Assembly: GCF_000003195.3 (NCBI RefSeq)
Contig: NW_018396407.1
Span: forward strand, 89,238-153,237
Reading direction: 5' to 3'
DNA: 64,000 nucleotides
From: Sorghum bicolor
Taxonomy: Eukaryota; Streptophyta; Magnoliopsida; Poales; Poaceae
Shown here: one piece after another, positions 39,369 through 52,700 of the stretch
Layout: each line of letters starts with the position of its first letter
Numbering within the stretch: the first letter of the stretch is position 1
Made by a program: the position numbers and the translations under genes
Notes under the pieces: generated by a model
The model's database searches: none
What the model saw: the letters and a program-made list of their open reading frames with translations, nothing else
Told to the model about the DNA's origin: nothing

Positions 39369-39377
39369 TATTTATAG
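39369..39377 (-). promoter_or_regulatory. TATA box of antisense gene
   Basis: Minus-strand CTATAAATA lies about 140 bp upstream of ATG 39230, leaving a plausible 5' untranslated region of about 110 bp. This suggests the antisense gene has its own promoter inside the element. Confidence 0.6.
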
Positions 39378-40152
39378 ATAGCGGCCAACCGACGGATAGA
39401 TCCGATAAATGAGGTAACTCCCCCCATAAATGCGCCGTCTAACGGTCCTTTCTCTCCTCACAGGCCGGACGCTCCGAATTCCCCGCCGATACAGTGTCGC
39501 AACGTCACTTACCTCAAAAGGTGCGCCCAACGGGCAGAAAGACGAACCGGCACGGCAGCTTCCTTACTTCGTAAGCCAAGGTATGCGCCCACGATAGTCT
39601 CGAGAGGTCGATGGCTGGCCCGTCGAAAGGGTTCGACAGCCGATCTCGAGCACCAAGAGTCAGTGATCCCCAGCGAGTGGTCGAAAATCGAGGCCCGCCT
39701 CGAGGACTCGCTGGCGATGTCCAAGGTAGGGTTGAGACAGTCGAGAGGAATCCCCCCGAAGGGAGGCATCGAGCCGCTGGACTCTATCGAATGAGACCGG
39801 TATCCCTGACCACGTCGACCCTACTTTATGAGGACGCCTCCGGGCTACAGCTGACCCCCTCGAAAGGGGCACAGGTTCTCACTTGGGCTACCCGCTAGGA
39901 ACTCAAACTGGCGTGGAAGACGCTCGCTCTATCGAGAGTACGTCGAAACCTCCACGCAAGGCAAAGCCGAACAGAACCTTCCACCACGGGTGTTGACAGC
40001 GTTTCTGCAAATTTGGCGAAATAACCCCCGGAGGAGTTAAATACTCCCTCGAGGGCTCGGGGGCTACCCCCGCGGGGTCGCTCGCGCGCCCCCGTGGAAG
40101 CTCGACCGTAAAAACGAAAGTCTCCACTCGAGCGCCAGCGCTCGAATGAAGA
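39378..40152 (+). other. Non-coding spacer between antisense promoter and 3' LTR
   Basis: About 775 bp, GC-rich with many CTCGAG/TCGAGG words like the LTRs. It holds short frames on both strands without recognisable domains and a polypurine-like GGGCTCGGGGGCTACC near 40053. I see no gene. Confidence 0.6.
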
Positions 40153-40164
40153 CTCGGGGGCTAC
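40153..40164 (+). promoter_or_regulatory. Polypurine tract of Tat element
   Basis: CTCGGGGGCTAC immediately precedes the 3' LTR, the normal position for priming plus-strand DNA. Confidence 0.8.
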
Positions 40165-41154
40165 TGTCGAGGGTATCAACAAGGGGTACCCTCACCAATG
40201 CGTATAACGAGACCATCCGTACACACGCGCGGCCATCGACGGCCGCAGCCTCGAAGACGGAAATAGCGTCGAGCGAATCGGTCAGGGCTCGAGCGACAAC
40301 TGTCGTCGAATACGGAAGCAGGCTCGAGCGAACCGAGAGGCGTCGAGCGCAAGGACACTGTCCGCCGCCTGACGCGCGCACGAGAGCCAGGGCATTTAAT
40401 GCACCTGACGCTTCCCCACCTAACACACGGGTCACGGGAGGCTTCTGTCCCATCGTTCTTTTTGCACCCTTCCCACCGAACGACCCAGGGCGTGTCAGGA
40501 CACGGGAAACAAGGATGGAACGTCTAATCGGGACCCCCTCGAGACACCCAAGGTCAGCGCTCCAGATATCGACACCTCGTACGGCATCCGACCCTCGACT
40601 TCACCAGGCTCCTTCCTGAAGACGAGTCGGGCGTCGACTGACCACGCCGTAACCGCTCCGCCGGATTTACCGCCGAGCCATATAAGCGTGCATCCGCCGA
40701 ACCAATCCAAGACGGCGCGCAGAGCAGAATGCAGGGGCACGCGTGATCATCACCAGGCTATTAAGACGGGACGGCTCGAGGGCATGCCGGTACGGAAACC
40801 TCGAGTAGGTCAGCGCTCCATGCTGTTATCGACTCCAATTCCTACGCCTATACATGTACCCTAGGCCCTTCCTTGGAACTATAAAAGGAGGGACTCAGGA
40901 ATAGAACGAGGATCACGACACAAGACCACGCTCATACGTAGTAGAGCTCCACACTTCATACCACACTTGTATTCGCCCCTGTACAAGCACTTAGGTGCAA
41001 GATAATACAAACTCTCTCCCCCCGCTGGACGTAGGGCCTTCTCTTGCCCGAACCAGGATAAATCTCTGTGTCTTCTTGCATCACCATCCGGGAAAGGGAG
41101 CACGCATACAAATTCACTCGTTGGTGTGACCCCCCCGGGGGGAAAACACCGACA
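40165..41154 (+). repeat. 3' LTR of Tat element
   Basis: 990 bp, TGTCGAGGGT to ACACCGACA, nearly identical to the 5' LTR (about ten substitutions and one C indel by eye). TATA box at 40880-40887. Followed by the AATTG duplication (41155-41159). Confidence 0.93.
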
Positions 41155-41159
41155 AATTG

Positions 41160-42455
41160 AGAACATTATATCTAACTCTTCATACAGGGATAAGTGTCAC
41201 ATAAAAGATATATGAAATAATAATAGTGACAAGGATAACTAATCTGATCTAGCCACATAATAAATATGATAAGCACCTCAATTAGATACTCTAGAAAGTC
41301 ATTAGCATGGTATTAGAACGAACTACAAGAATATTCCCTAAGTTATTCTCAACTATATAGTCTAGCAATATCATAGTTAGTGCAAGCATACTTAGCAATC
41401 ATTGTGAGACAAGACTACGCCCGTGCATAGTGATATTAGCAAGGAATATGAGAAACATAGCAATCACTCCCCTGTAATAATGTTGCTCTGCCAGCCCAAT
41501 ACATGAGAGGGGGACTATATAAGAATCAATGAAGTTGTCACTATCACGAACTACCCCACGATCTGGCATATTGGGTACAATCGCAGATAAATACGGTATA
41601 AGCACCACGCCTACACAATATCTATAATTTACCCATGGATCCGATGGATAAACGCTATACGATCCTAAGCATGTATATAGATCCAATCTAACTAAGCCAA
41701 GTACATAACTATGATAAACTAAGAACAATATAATCTTTAATATAAGCAAGTAGAGCAAAGTCATAAGCAATATATTGAAGTAGAACAAAGTCACATTCAT
41801 AATATTGAAGAACAAAGATAATTAGAAAGTAATTAGAAGCACAATTAGAGAATTACCAAGAATCCTCTCGAAGATTGACTCCTTCTAGTTCTAATCCTAT
41901 GTAGCTATGCTAATTTAGATATCTAATTGATGTGGCGGCTCTAATCTTGATCAGAGGCTTCTTCTCCCTTGAAGAATAGTGAATTAGGGTTGAGAGGCTC
42001 TCTCCTCCAGGGGCCAGGGGGTCTAGTTTTATAGTCCCTTCAAGTGAATATGGGCCATTGGATCAAACCGACATAGATTGTATGGTTTAGATTCATCCTT
42101 TAGGTCGGTCGAGATCTCCCACGAAGCAGAGTCCTGATTGGACTGAGGAGGTGGGCGGGCGCCCAGCAGAACAGGGCGGGCGCCCTGCCTCTGGCCCCGT
42201 TTCGCCTCCGCTTCGGTCTCGTGGCTTCTGGAGTCTTCTAGATGTAAGATAATTGCGCGGCACGTTAATATCTCTATGTAATCCCGACGTGTGGGCCTTT
42301 CTTCCTTATTTCCTGATAACCCCCTGCAGAAATAGACAAACACCAAAACTCGTGGAATTCTGTCAGATAATACCCTAAGTCTAGATGTTGATTTCATTTG
42401 GATCCTTTTCTTTATTTATTTGATAATTAAATTTGATACTTAAGGACCGTCAATA
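41160..42455 (-). repeat. 5' LTR of Athila-like element, remaining fragment
   Basis: 1296 bp continuing the LTR interrupted at 27797. It matches 21185-22500 with about 28 substitutions and a 21-bp deletion near 41867. It holds the minus-strand TATA box at 42026-42033 and ends next to the GTGTG duplication (42456-42460). Confidence 0.88.
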
Positions 42456-45419
42456 GTGTGTCATATGGAATCTCGCTTCGGTCTGATTGGAGACAATGTT
42501 AATTTTGGTGCAAGATAGGTGCATAGTTTGTGCCTAATGCACCATAGTATAAGAAACCATTTTTGACGCGCCTGTTTGTACTCCTAGATGAAGAGGCTCA
42601 AATGGAAGCTTGGTTCGGTCTGTTTGGAGATAGTGCTAATCTTGATACAAGATAGGTGCATGGTTTGTATGGAACATACCATATGCTTGGAAATCACTTT
42701 GGATGCAGCCGATGGAACTCCTTGATGACGTGTGTCATATGGAATCTCGCTATGGTCTGTTTAGAAACAATGTTAGTTTTGATGCAAGATATGTGCATGG
42801 TTTGCGCCTAATGCACCATAGTCTACGAAACCATTTTGGAAGCACCTGTTGGTACTTCGGTGAAGAGGCTCAAGTGGAAGCTCGGTTTGATTTGTTTGGA
42901 GATAGTGCTAATCTTGATGCAAGATAGGTGCATGATTTGCAAGGAACATACCATATGCGTAGAAATCAATTTGGACACACCCAATGGAACTCCTAGATGA
43001 CGTGTGTCATATGGAATCTTACTTCGGTCTGTTTGTAGACATTGTATGCTTTAGTGCAAGATAGGTGCACAGTTTGTGCCTAATGCACCATAGTCTAAGA
43101 AACCATTTTGGACGCACTATTTGGTACTCGTAGGTGAAGAGGCTCAAGTGGAAGCTTGGTTCGGTCAGTTTGGAGATAGTGCTAATCCTTATGCAAGGTA
43201 GGTGCATGGTTTGCATGGAGCATACCATATGCTTGGAAATCAATTTGGATGCACCTGATGGAACTCCTTGATAACGTGTGTCATATGGAATCTCGCTTCG
43301 GTCCATTTGGAGACATTGTTAGTTTCGGTGCAAGATAGGTGCACAGTTTGCACCTAATGCACCATAGTCTAAGAAACCATTTTGGACGCACTTGTTGGTA
43401 CTCCTAGGTGAAGGGGCTCAAGTGGATGCTCGGTTCGGTCTGTTTGGAGATAGTGCCAATCTTGTTGTAAGATAGGTGCACGGTATGCATGGAACATACC
43501 AAATGATTGGAAATCAATCTTGGACACACATGATGGAACTTCTAGATGATGTGTGTCATACAAAATCTTGCTTCGGTTTGTTTGGAGACACTGTTACTTT
43601 CGGTGCAAGATAGGTGCAAGGTTTGCACATAATGCCGCATAGGTTAAGAAACCATTTTGGATGCACCCGATGGTACTCTTAGGTAAAAGGCTCAAGTGAA
43701 AGCTCGGTTTGGTCTATTTGGAGATATTGCTAATCTTGATGCAAGATAGATGCACGGTCTACATGGAACGTAACATATGCTTAGAAATTAATTTGGACAC
43801 ACCCGATAGAACTCCTTGATGACGTGTGTCATATGGAATCTCGCTTCGTTGTGCTTAGAGACAATATTAGTTTCGATGCAAGATATGTGCATGGTTTGTG
43901 CCTAATGCACCAAAGTCCAAGAAACCATTTTGGAAGCACCTGTTGGTACTCCTAGGTGAAGATGCACAAGTGGAGGCTTGGATCGGTTTGTTTGGAGATA
44001 GTGCTAATCTTGATGCAAGATAGGTGCATGATTTGCATGGAACATACCATATGCTCAGAAATCAATTTGGACGCACCAGATGGAACTCCTAGATGACATG
44101 TGTCACATGGAATCTCACTTTGGTCCGTTTAGAGACAGTGTTAGTTTTGGTGCAAGATAGGTGCACGGTTTGCACCTAATGCACCATAGGATAACAAAAC
44201 ATTTTGGACGCACCTGATGGTACTCCAAGGTCAACGGGCTCAAGTGAAAGCTCGGTTTGGTCTGTTTAGAGATAGTGTTAATCTTGATGCAAGATAGATG
44301 CACGGTTTGCATGGAACATACCATATGCTCAGAAATCAATTAGGACACACACAATGGAACTCCTAGATGACGTGTGTCATATGGAATCTTGCTTCAGTCC
44401 ATCTATGACATTGTAAGTTTTAGTGCAAGACAGGTGCACAGTTTGTGCCTAATGCACCATAGTCTAAGAAACCATTTTGGACGCACTATTTGGTACTACT
44501 GGGTGAAGAGGCTCAAGTGGATTCTTGGTTCGGTCAGTTTGGAGATAGTGCTAATCCTTATGCAAGGTAGGTGCATGGTTTGCATGGAACATACCATATG
44601 CTTGGAAATCAATTTGGTTGCGCCCGATGGAACTCCTTGATGATATGGAATCTCGCTTCGGTTCATTTGTAGACATTGTTAGTTTCGGTGCAAGATAGGT
44701 GCACAGTTTGCACCTAATGCACCATAGTCTAAAAAACCATTTTGGACGCACTATTTGGTACTCCTGGGTGAATAGGCTCAAGTGGAAGCTTAGTTCGGTC
44801 AGTTTGGAGATAGTGCTAATGCATGATTTGCATGGAACATACCATATGCTTGGAAATCAATTTGGATGCACCCGATGGAACTCCTTGATGACGTCTGTCA
44901 TATGGAATCTCGCTTCGGTCCATTTGGAGACATTGTTAGTTTCGGTGCAAGATAGGTGCACAGTTTGCACCTAATGCACCATAGTATAAGAAACCATTTT
45001 GGACGCACTTGTTGGTACTCCTAGGTGATGGGGCTCAGTTGAATGCCCGGTTCGGTCTATTTGGAGATAGATCTAATCTTGATGCAACATAGGTGCACGG
45101 TTTGTATGGAACATACCAAATGCTTGCAAATCAATCTGGACATACATGATGGAACTCCTAGATGACATGTGTCATACGAAATCCTGCTTCGGTCTGTAAG
45201 GAGACAGTGTTAGTTTCAGTGCAAGATAGGTGCAAGGCTTGCACATAATGCAGCATAGGCTAAGAAACCACTTTGGACGCACCCGATGGTACTCCTAGGT
45301 AAAAGGCTCAAATGAAACTCGGTTTGGTCTATTTGGAGATAATGCTAATCTTGATGCAAGATAGATGCACGGTCTGCATGGAATGTACCATATGCTTAGA
45401 AATTAATTTGGACACACTC
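42456..45419. repeat. Centromeric satellite block 3
   Basis: Alternating 137-bp monomers continuing block 2 across the Athila-like insertion. It carries an 18-bp deletion in a B monomer, giving GCTAATGCATGATTTG at 44820, which marks the higher-order unit. It ends at the CACTC target of the first Tat-type solo LTR. Confidence 0.93.
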
Positions 45420-46476
45420 TATCGAGGATATTAGTAAGGGGTACCCTAACTGATATGCATACCAAGGGTATCCGTACGCAAGTCGAGGCCTCCGACTCGA
45501 CGGCCTACCCAGTTATACGCACGGTCCTCGATGGCCATAGTCTCGAACACGGAAAGAGCGTCCTACGAAACGACCAGGGCTCGAGCGCCGGCTACCATCG
45601 AATACGGAAATAGGCTCGAGCGAATCGGAAGGCGTCGAGCGCAAGGACGCCGCCCGCCGCCTGACGCGGGCACGGGAACCAGGGCATTTAATGCGCTTGC
45701 CGCGTTCTCACCTAACCCGCCAGTCACGGGAAGCGTGATAGGGAATAGGCACCCGTCTTGTAATTCTTTTTGCGGCCTTCCCCACCAAACGAGCCAGAAC
45801 GTGGCAGGACGCAGAAAGTGTGTCGGAACGTCTAATCAAGACCCCCCTCGAGACGCCCAAGGTCAGCGCTCTGGCTAGCGAGGCGTTACACGGCATCCGA
45901 CCCTCGAGTAGGCACGTTTCCTTCCTAGGAAAGGGTCAGGTGACGAGTGATAGCACTTCAACCACTCTGATGCAGCTGCTGCCGTGACGTACAAGCGTGC
46001 AACAGATAAACCAGCCCAGGACGGCGCACAGATCGGGATACAGGGGCACGCGTAATCATCATCAAGCTACCAAGACAAAATGGCTCGAGACCACGCCGGT
46101 ACGGAGGCCTCGAGAAGGTCAGCGTGCCATACCTCTATCGACCCCTACTCTGACGCCTATACATGTACCCTAGGCCTCTCCTTGGGACTATAAAAGGGGA
46201 GGCCCGGGACCGGATAGGGGACAACGCGATACAACACAACACACACCCGTAGTAGAGGAACCTCACTCCACCTCAGTTCATACGACTCTTGTATTCACCC
46301 CTGTACAAGCACTTAGGTGCAGAATAATACAAACGCTCCCCCCCCCGCTGGACGTAGGGCACTCTCTTGCCCAAACCAGGATAAATCCTTGTGTCTTTCT
46401 ACATCACCATTTGGAAAAGGGAGCACGCATACAAGTTTTACTCGTTGGTGTGACCCCCTGGGGGAAAACACCGACA
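45420..46476 (+). mobile_element. Tat-type solo LTR, copy 1
   Basis: 1057 bp ending ACACCGACA. The first two bases read TA instead of TG. Flanked by CACTC (45415-45419 and 46477-46481). TATA box at 46189-46196. Related to the LTRs of the complete Tat element through shared blocks (GGGGTACCCT, GGCATTTAATGC, CTATAAAAGG, GCACTTAGGTGCA) but a diverged subfamily. It arose by LTR-LTR recombination of a full element. Confidence 0.88.
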
Positions 46477-48652
46477 CACTCGATAGAACTCCTTGATGAC
46501 GTGTGTCATATGGAATCTTGTTATTGTGTGCTTAGAGATAGTATTAGTTTCAGTGCAAGATATGTGCACGGTTTGCGCCTAATGCACCAAAGTCTAAGAA
46601 ACCATTTTGGAAGCACCTGTTGGTACTCCTAGGTGAAGAGGCTCAAGTGGAGGCTCGGTTCGGTCTGTTTAGAGATAGTGCTAATCTTGATGCAAGATAG
46701 GTGCACGATTTGCATGGAACATACCATATGCTCAGAAATCAATTTGGACGCACTAGATGGAACTCCTAGATGACATGTGTTATATGGAATCTCACTTCGG
46801 TCCGTTTAGAGACAGTGTTAGTTTCGGTGCAAGATAGGTGCACGGTTTGCACCTAATGCACCATAGGATAAGAAACCATTTTGGACACACCCAATGGTAC
46901 TCCTAGGTCAAGGGGTTCAATTGAAAGCTCGGTTTGGTCTGTTTGGAGATAGTGCTAATCTTGATGCAAGATAGATGCACGGTTTGCATGGAATATATGA
47001 TATGCTTAGAAATCAATTAGGGCAGACCTGATATAACTCCTTGATGATGTGTGTGATATGGAATCTTGCTTTGGTTTGTTTAGAGATAGTGTTAGTTTTG
47101 GTAGAAGATATGTGCACGGTTTAAACCTAATGCTGCATAGGCTAAGAAACCATTTTAGACGCACACGATGGTACTCGTAGTTGAAGAGGCTCAAGTGGAG
47201 GGTCGATTTGGTCTGTTCTGATATAGTTCTTATCTTGATGCAAGATAGTTGCACAGTTTGGATGGAACGTACCATAGGTTAAGAAATCAATTTGGACGCA
47301 CCCAATGGAACTCCTAGATGACATGTGTCATATGGAATCTCGCTACGGTCTATTTGGAGACAATGTTAATTTTGGTGCAAGATAGGTGCATAGTTTGTGC
47401 CTAATGCACCATAGTATAGGAAACCATTTTTGACGCACCTGTTTGTACTCCTAGATGAAGACGCTCAAGTGGAAGCATGGTTCGGTCTGTTTGGAGATAG
47501 TGCTAATCTTGATGCAAGATAGGTGCATGGTTTGTATGGAACATACCATACGCTTGGAAATCAATTTGGATGCACCCGATGGAACTCCTTGATGAGGTGA
47601 GTCATATAGAATCTCACTTTTGTCTGTTTAGAAACAATGTTAGTTTCGGTGCAAGATATGTGCAAGGTTTGTGCTTAATGCACCATAGTCTAAGAAACCA
47701 TTTTGGAAGCACCTGTTGGCACTTCGGTGAAGAGGCTCAAGTGGAAGCTCGGTTTGATCTATTTAGAGATAGTACTAGTCTTGATGCAAGATAGGTGCAT
47801 GATTTGCAAGGAACATACCATATGCTTACAGATCAATTTGGACACATCCAATAGAACTCCAAGATGACGTGTGTCATATGGAATCTTCCTTCCGTCCGTT
47901 TGTAGACATTGTAAGTTTTAGTGCAAGATAGGTGCACAGTTTGCGCCTAATGCACCATAGTCTAAGAAACCATTTTGGACGCACTATTTGGTACTCCTAC
48001 GTGAATAGGCTCAAGTGGAAGCTTGGTTCGGTCAGTTTGGAGATAGTGCTAATGCATGATTTGCATGGAAAATACCATATGCTTGGAAATCAATTTGGAT
48101 ACACCCGATGGAACTCCTTGATGACGTGTGTCATATGGAATCTCGCTTCGGTCCATTTGGAGACATTGTTAGTTTTGGTGCAAGATAGGTGCACAGTTTG
48201 TATCTAATGCACCATAGTCTAAAAAACCATTTTGGACGCACTTGTTGGTACTCCTAGGTGACGGGGCTCAGTTGAATGCCCGGTTCGGTCTGTTTGGAGA
48301 TAGATCTAATCTTGATGCAACATAGGTGCACAGTTTGCAGGGGACATACCAAATGCTTGCAAATCAATCTGGACGTACATGATGGAACTCCTGGATGACA
48401 TGTGTCATACGAAATCTTGCTTCGGTCTGTAAGGAGACAGTGTTAGTTTCAGTGCAAGATAGGTGCAAGGTTTGCACATAATGCAGCATAGGCTAAGAAA
48501 CCATTTTGGACGCACCCGATGGTACTCCTAGGTAAAAGGCTCAAATGAAACTCGGTTTGGTCTATTTGGAGATAATGCTAATCTTGATGCAAGATAGATG
48601 CACGGTCTGCATGGAATGTACCATATGCTTAGAAATTAATTTGGACACACTC
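46477..48652. repeat. Centromeric satellite block 4
   Basis: 2176 bp of alternating 137-bp monomers, one higher-order unit between the two Tat-type solo LTRs. Confidence 0.93.
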
Positions 48653-49707
48653 TGTCGAGGATATCAGTAAGGGGTACCCTAACTCATATGCATACCAAGG
48701 GTATCCGTACGCAAGTCGAGGCCTCCGACTCGACGCCCTACCCAGTTATACGCACGGTCCTCGATGGCCATAGTCTCAAACACGGAAAGAGCGTCCTACG
48801 AAACGACCAGGGCTCGAGCGCCGGCTACCGTCGAATACGGAAACAGGCTTGAGCGAATCGGAATGCGTCGAGCGCAAGGACGCCGCCCGCCGCCTGACGC
48901 GGGCACGGGAACTAGGGTATTTAATGCGCCTACCGCGTTCTCACCTAACCCGCCAGTCATGGGAAGCGTGATAGGGAACAGGCACCCGTCCTGTCATTCT
49001 TTTTGCAGCCTTCCCCACCAAACAAGCCAGAATGTGGCAGGACGCAGAAAGTGGGTAGGAACGTCTAATCAAGACCCCCTCGAGACGCCCAAGGTCAGCG
49101 CTCTGGCTAGCGAGGCGTTACACGGCATCCGACCCTCGAGTAGGCACGTTTCCTTCCTAGGAAAGGGTCAGGTGACGAGTGACAGCACATCAACCACTCC
49201 GATGCAGCTGCTGCCGCGACGTACAAGCGTGCGACAGATAAACCAGCCCAGGACGGCGCACAGAGCGGGATACAGGGGCACGCGTAATCATCATCAAGCT
49301 ACCAAGACAAGATGGCTCGAGACCACGCCGGTACGGAGGCCTCGAGAAGGTCAGCGCGCCATATCTCTATCGACCCCTACTCTGATGCCTATACATGTAC
49401 CCTAGGCCTCTCCTTGGGACTATAAAAGGGGAGGCCCGGGAGCGGATAGGGGACAACGCGATACAACACAACACACACCCGTAGTAGAGCAACCTCACTC
49501 CACGTCAGTTCATGTGACTCTTGTATTCACCCCTGTACAAGCACTTAGGTGCAGAATAATACAAACGCTCCCCCCCCGCTGGACGTAGGGCACTCCCTTG
49601 CCCAAACTAGGATAAATCCTTGTGTCTTTCTACATCACCATTTGGAAAAGGGAGCACGCATATAAGTTTTACTCGTTGGTGTGATCCCCCGGGGGAAAAC
49701 ACCGACG
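48653..49707 (+). mobile_element. Tat-type solo LTR, copy 2 (duplicate of copy 1)
   Basis: 1055 bp, starting TGTCGAGG; the final dinucleotide is mutated to CG. It has the same CACTC flanks (48648-48652 and 49708-49712) in the same monomer as copy 1, so it was copied with its satellite unit rather than inserted independently. By eye the two differ at about 43 positions (about 4%), mostly transitions. TATA box at 49421-49428. The 213-codon frame at 48764-49405 is LTR sequence, not a gene. Confidence 0.88.
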
Positions 49708-52700
49708 CACTCGATAGAACTCCTTGATGACGTGTGTCATATGGAATCTTGTTATCGTGTGCTTAGAGATAGTATTAGTTTCGGTGCAAGATATGTGCAC
49801 GGTTTGCGCCTAATGCACCAAAGTCTAAGAAACCATTTTGGAAGCACCTGTTGGTACTCCTAGGTGAAGAGGCTCAAGTGGAGGCTCGGTTCGGTCTGTT
49901 TAGAGATAGCGCTAATCTTGATGCAAGATAGGTGTACGATTTGCATGGAACATACCATATGCTCAGAAATCAATTTGGACGCACCAGATGGAACTCCTAT
50001 ATGACATGTGTTATATGGAATCTCACTTCGGTCCGTTTAGAGACAGTGTTAGTTTCGGTGCAAGATAGGTGCATGGTTTGCACCTAATGCACCATAGGAT
50101 AAGAAACCATTTTGGACACACCCAATGGTACTCCTTGGTCAAGGGGTTCAATTGAAAGCTCAGTTTGGTCTGTTTGGAGATAGTGCTAATCTTGATGCAA
50201 GATAGATGCACGGTTTGCATGGAACATATGATATGCTTAGAAATCAATTAGGGCACACCTGATATAACTCCTTGATGATATGTGTGATATGGAATCTTGC
50301 TTTGGTTCATTTAGAGATAGTGTTAGTTTTGGTAGAAGATATGTGCACGGTTTAAACCTAATGCAGCATAGGCTAAGAAACCATTTTAGACGCACATGAT
50401 GGTACTCGTAGTTTAAGAGGCTCAAGTGGAGGGTTGGTTTGGTCTGTTTTGATATAGTTCTTATCTTGATGCAAGACAGTTGCATAGTTTGCATGGAACG
50501 TACCATAGGTGATGAAATCAATTTGGACGCACCCAATGGAACTCCTAGATGATGTGTGTCATATGGAATCTCGCTACGGTCTATTTGGAGACAATGTTAA
50601 TTTTGGTGCAAGATAGGTGCATAGTTTGTGCCTAATGCACCATAGTATAAGAAATCATTTTTGACGCACCTGTTTGTACTCCTAGAAGAAGAGGCTCAAG
50701 TGGAAGCATGGTTCGGTCTGTTTGGAGATAGTGCTAATCTTGATGCAAGATAGGTGCATGGTTTGTATGGAACATACCATATGCTTGGAAATCAATTTGG
50801 ATGCACCCGATGGAACTCCTTGATGAGGTGTGTCATATGGAATCTCGCTTTGGTCTGTTTAGAAACAATGTTAGTTTCGGTGCAAGATATGTGCATGGTT
50901 TGCGCCTAATGCACCATAGTCTAAGAAACCATTTTGGAAGCACCTGTTGGCACTTCGGTGAAGAGGCTCAAGTGGAAGCTCGGTTTGATCTATTTAGAGA
51001 TAGTACTAGTCTTGATGCAAGATAGGTGCATGATTTGCAAGGAACATACCATATGCTTACAGATCAATTTGGACGCATCCAATAAAACTCCAAGATGACG
51101 TGTGTCATATGGAATCTTCCTTCTGTCCGTTTGTAGACATTGTAAGTTTTAGTGCAAGATAGGTGCACAGTTTGCGCCTAATGCACCATAGTCTAAGAAA
51201 CCATTTTGGACGCACTATTTGGTACTCCTGGGTGAATAGGCTCAAGTGGAAGCTTGGTTCGGTCAGTTTGGAGATAGTGCTAATGCATGATTTGCATGGA
51301 ACATACCATATGCTTGGAAATCAATTTGGATACACTCGATGGAACTCCTAGATGACGTGTGTCATATGGAATCTCGCTTCGGTCCATTTAGAGACATTGT
51401 TAGTTTTGGTGCAAGATAGGTGCACAGTTTGCACCTAATGCACCATAGTCTAAGAAACCATTTTGGACGCACTCGTTGGTACTCCTAGGTGACGGGGCTC
51501 AGTTGAATGCCCGGTTCGGTCTGTTTGGAGATAGATCTAATCTTGATGCAACATAGGTGCACGGTTTTGCATGGAACATACCAAATGCTTGCAAATCAAT
51601 CTGGACGTACATGATGGAACTCCTAGATGACGTGTGTCATACGAAATCTTGCTTCGGTCTGTAAGGAAAAAGTGTTAGTTTCCGTGCAAGATAGGTGCAA
51701 GGTTTGCACATAATGCAGCATAGGCTAAGAAACCATTTTGGACGCACCCGGTGGTACTCGTAGGTAAAAGGCTCAAATGAAACTTGGTTTGGTCTATTTG
51801 GAGATAATGCTAATCTTGATGAAAGATAGATGCACGGTCTGCATGGAATGTACCATGTGCTTAGAAATTAATTTGGACACACTCGATAGAACTCCTTGAT
51901 GACGTGTGTCATATGGAATCTTGCTATTGTGTGCTAAGAGAACGTATTAGTTTCGGTGCAAGATATGTGCACGGTTTGCGCCTAATGCACCAAAGTCTAA
52001 GAAACCATTTTGGAAGCACCTGTTGGTACTCCTAGGTGAAGAGGCTCAAGTGGAGGCTCGGTTCGGTCTGTTTAGAGATAGTGCTAATCTTGATGCAAGA
52101 TAGGTGCCCGATTTGCATGGAACATACCATATGCTCACAAATCAATTTGGACGCACCAGATGGAACTCCTAGATGACATGTGTCATATGGAATCTCACTT
52201 CGGTCCGTTTAGAGACAGTGTTAGTGTCGGTGCAAGATAGGTGCACGGTTTGCACCTAATGCACCATAGGATAAGAAACGATTTTGGACACACCCGATGG
52301 TACTCCTAGGTCAAGGGGTTCAATTGAAAGCTCGGTTTGGTCTGTTTGGAGATAGTGCTAATCTTGATGCAAGATAGATGCACGGTTTCCATGGAACATA
52401 TGATATGCTTAGAAATCAATTAGGACACACCTGATATAACTCCTTGATGATGTGTGTGATATGGAATCTTGCTTTGGTTCGTTTAGAGATAGTGTTAGTT
52501 TTGGTAGAAGATATGTGCACGGTTTACGCCTAATGCAGCATAGGCTAAGAAACCATTTTAGACGCACATGATGGTACTCGTAGTTGAAGAGGCTCAAGTG
52601 GAGGGTCGATTTGGTCTGTTCTGATATAGTTCTTATCTTGATGCAAGACAGTTGCACAGTTTGCATGGAACGTACCATAGGTTAAGAAATCAATTTGGAC

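Larger units (their letters stand above)
27798..41154 (+). mobile_element. Tat-group Ty3/gypsy element with antisense gene (13.36 kb)
   Basis: Complete structure: 989-bp 5' LTR, primer-binding site, gag-protease, RT, RNase H, an extra archaeal-type RNase H, integrase, a minus-strand five-exon gene, polypurine tract and 990-bp 3' LTR. It is flanked by AATTG (27793-27797 and 41155-41159) and inserted in an Athila-like LTR. The second RNase H and the antisense frame are hallmarks of the grass Tat group (RIRE2/Grande/Retand relatives). The LTRs differ at about ten substitutions and one indel by eye, roughly 1%, so insertion is recent. Sense coding nevertheless has several stops and frameshifts, so it is probably immobile on its own. 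Confidence 0.92.
20847..42455 (-). mobile_element. Athila-like Ty3/gypsy element, gag-protease only, with nested Tat insertion
   Basis: Bounded by GTGTG duplications (20842-20846 and 42456-42460). Without the nested 13.36-kb element and its AATTG duplication it is about 8.25 kb: LTRs of 1654 and 1634 bp and a 4.96-kb internal region. Orientation is minus, shown by a primer-binding site next to the right LTR, a polypurine tract next to the left LTR, and minus-strand coding. Gag resembles Athila gag. No RT, RNase H or integrase is recognisable between protease and 3' LTR, so it is probably non-autonomous. The LTR pair differs at roughly 37 of 1630 sites by eye, plus a 21-bp indel. Confidence 0.85.
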
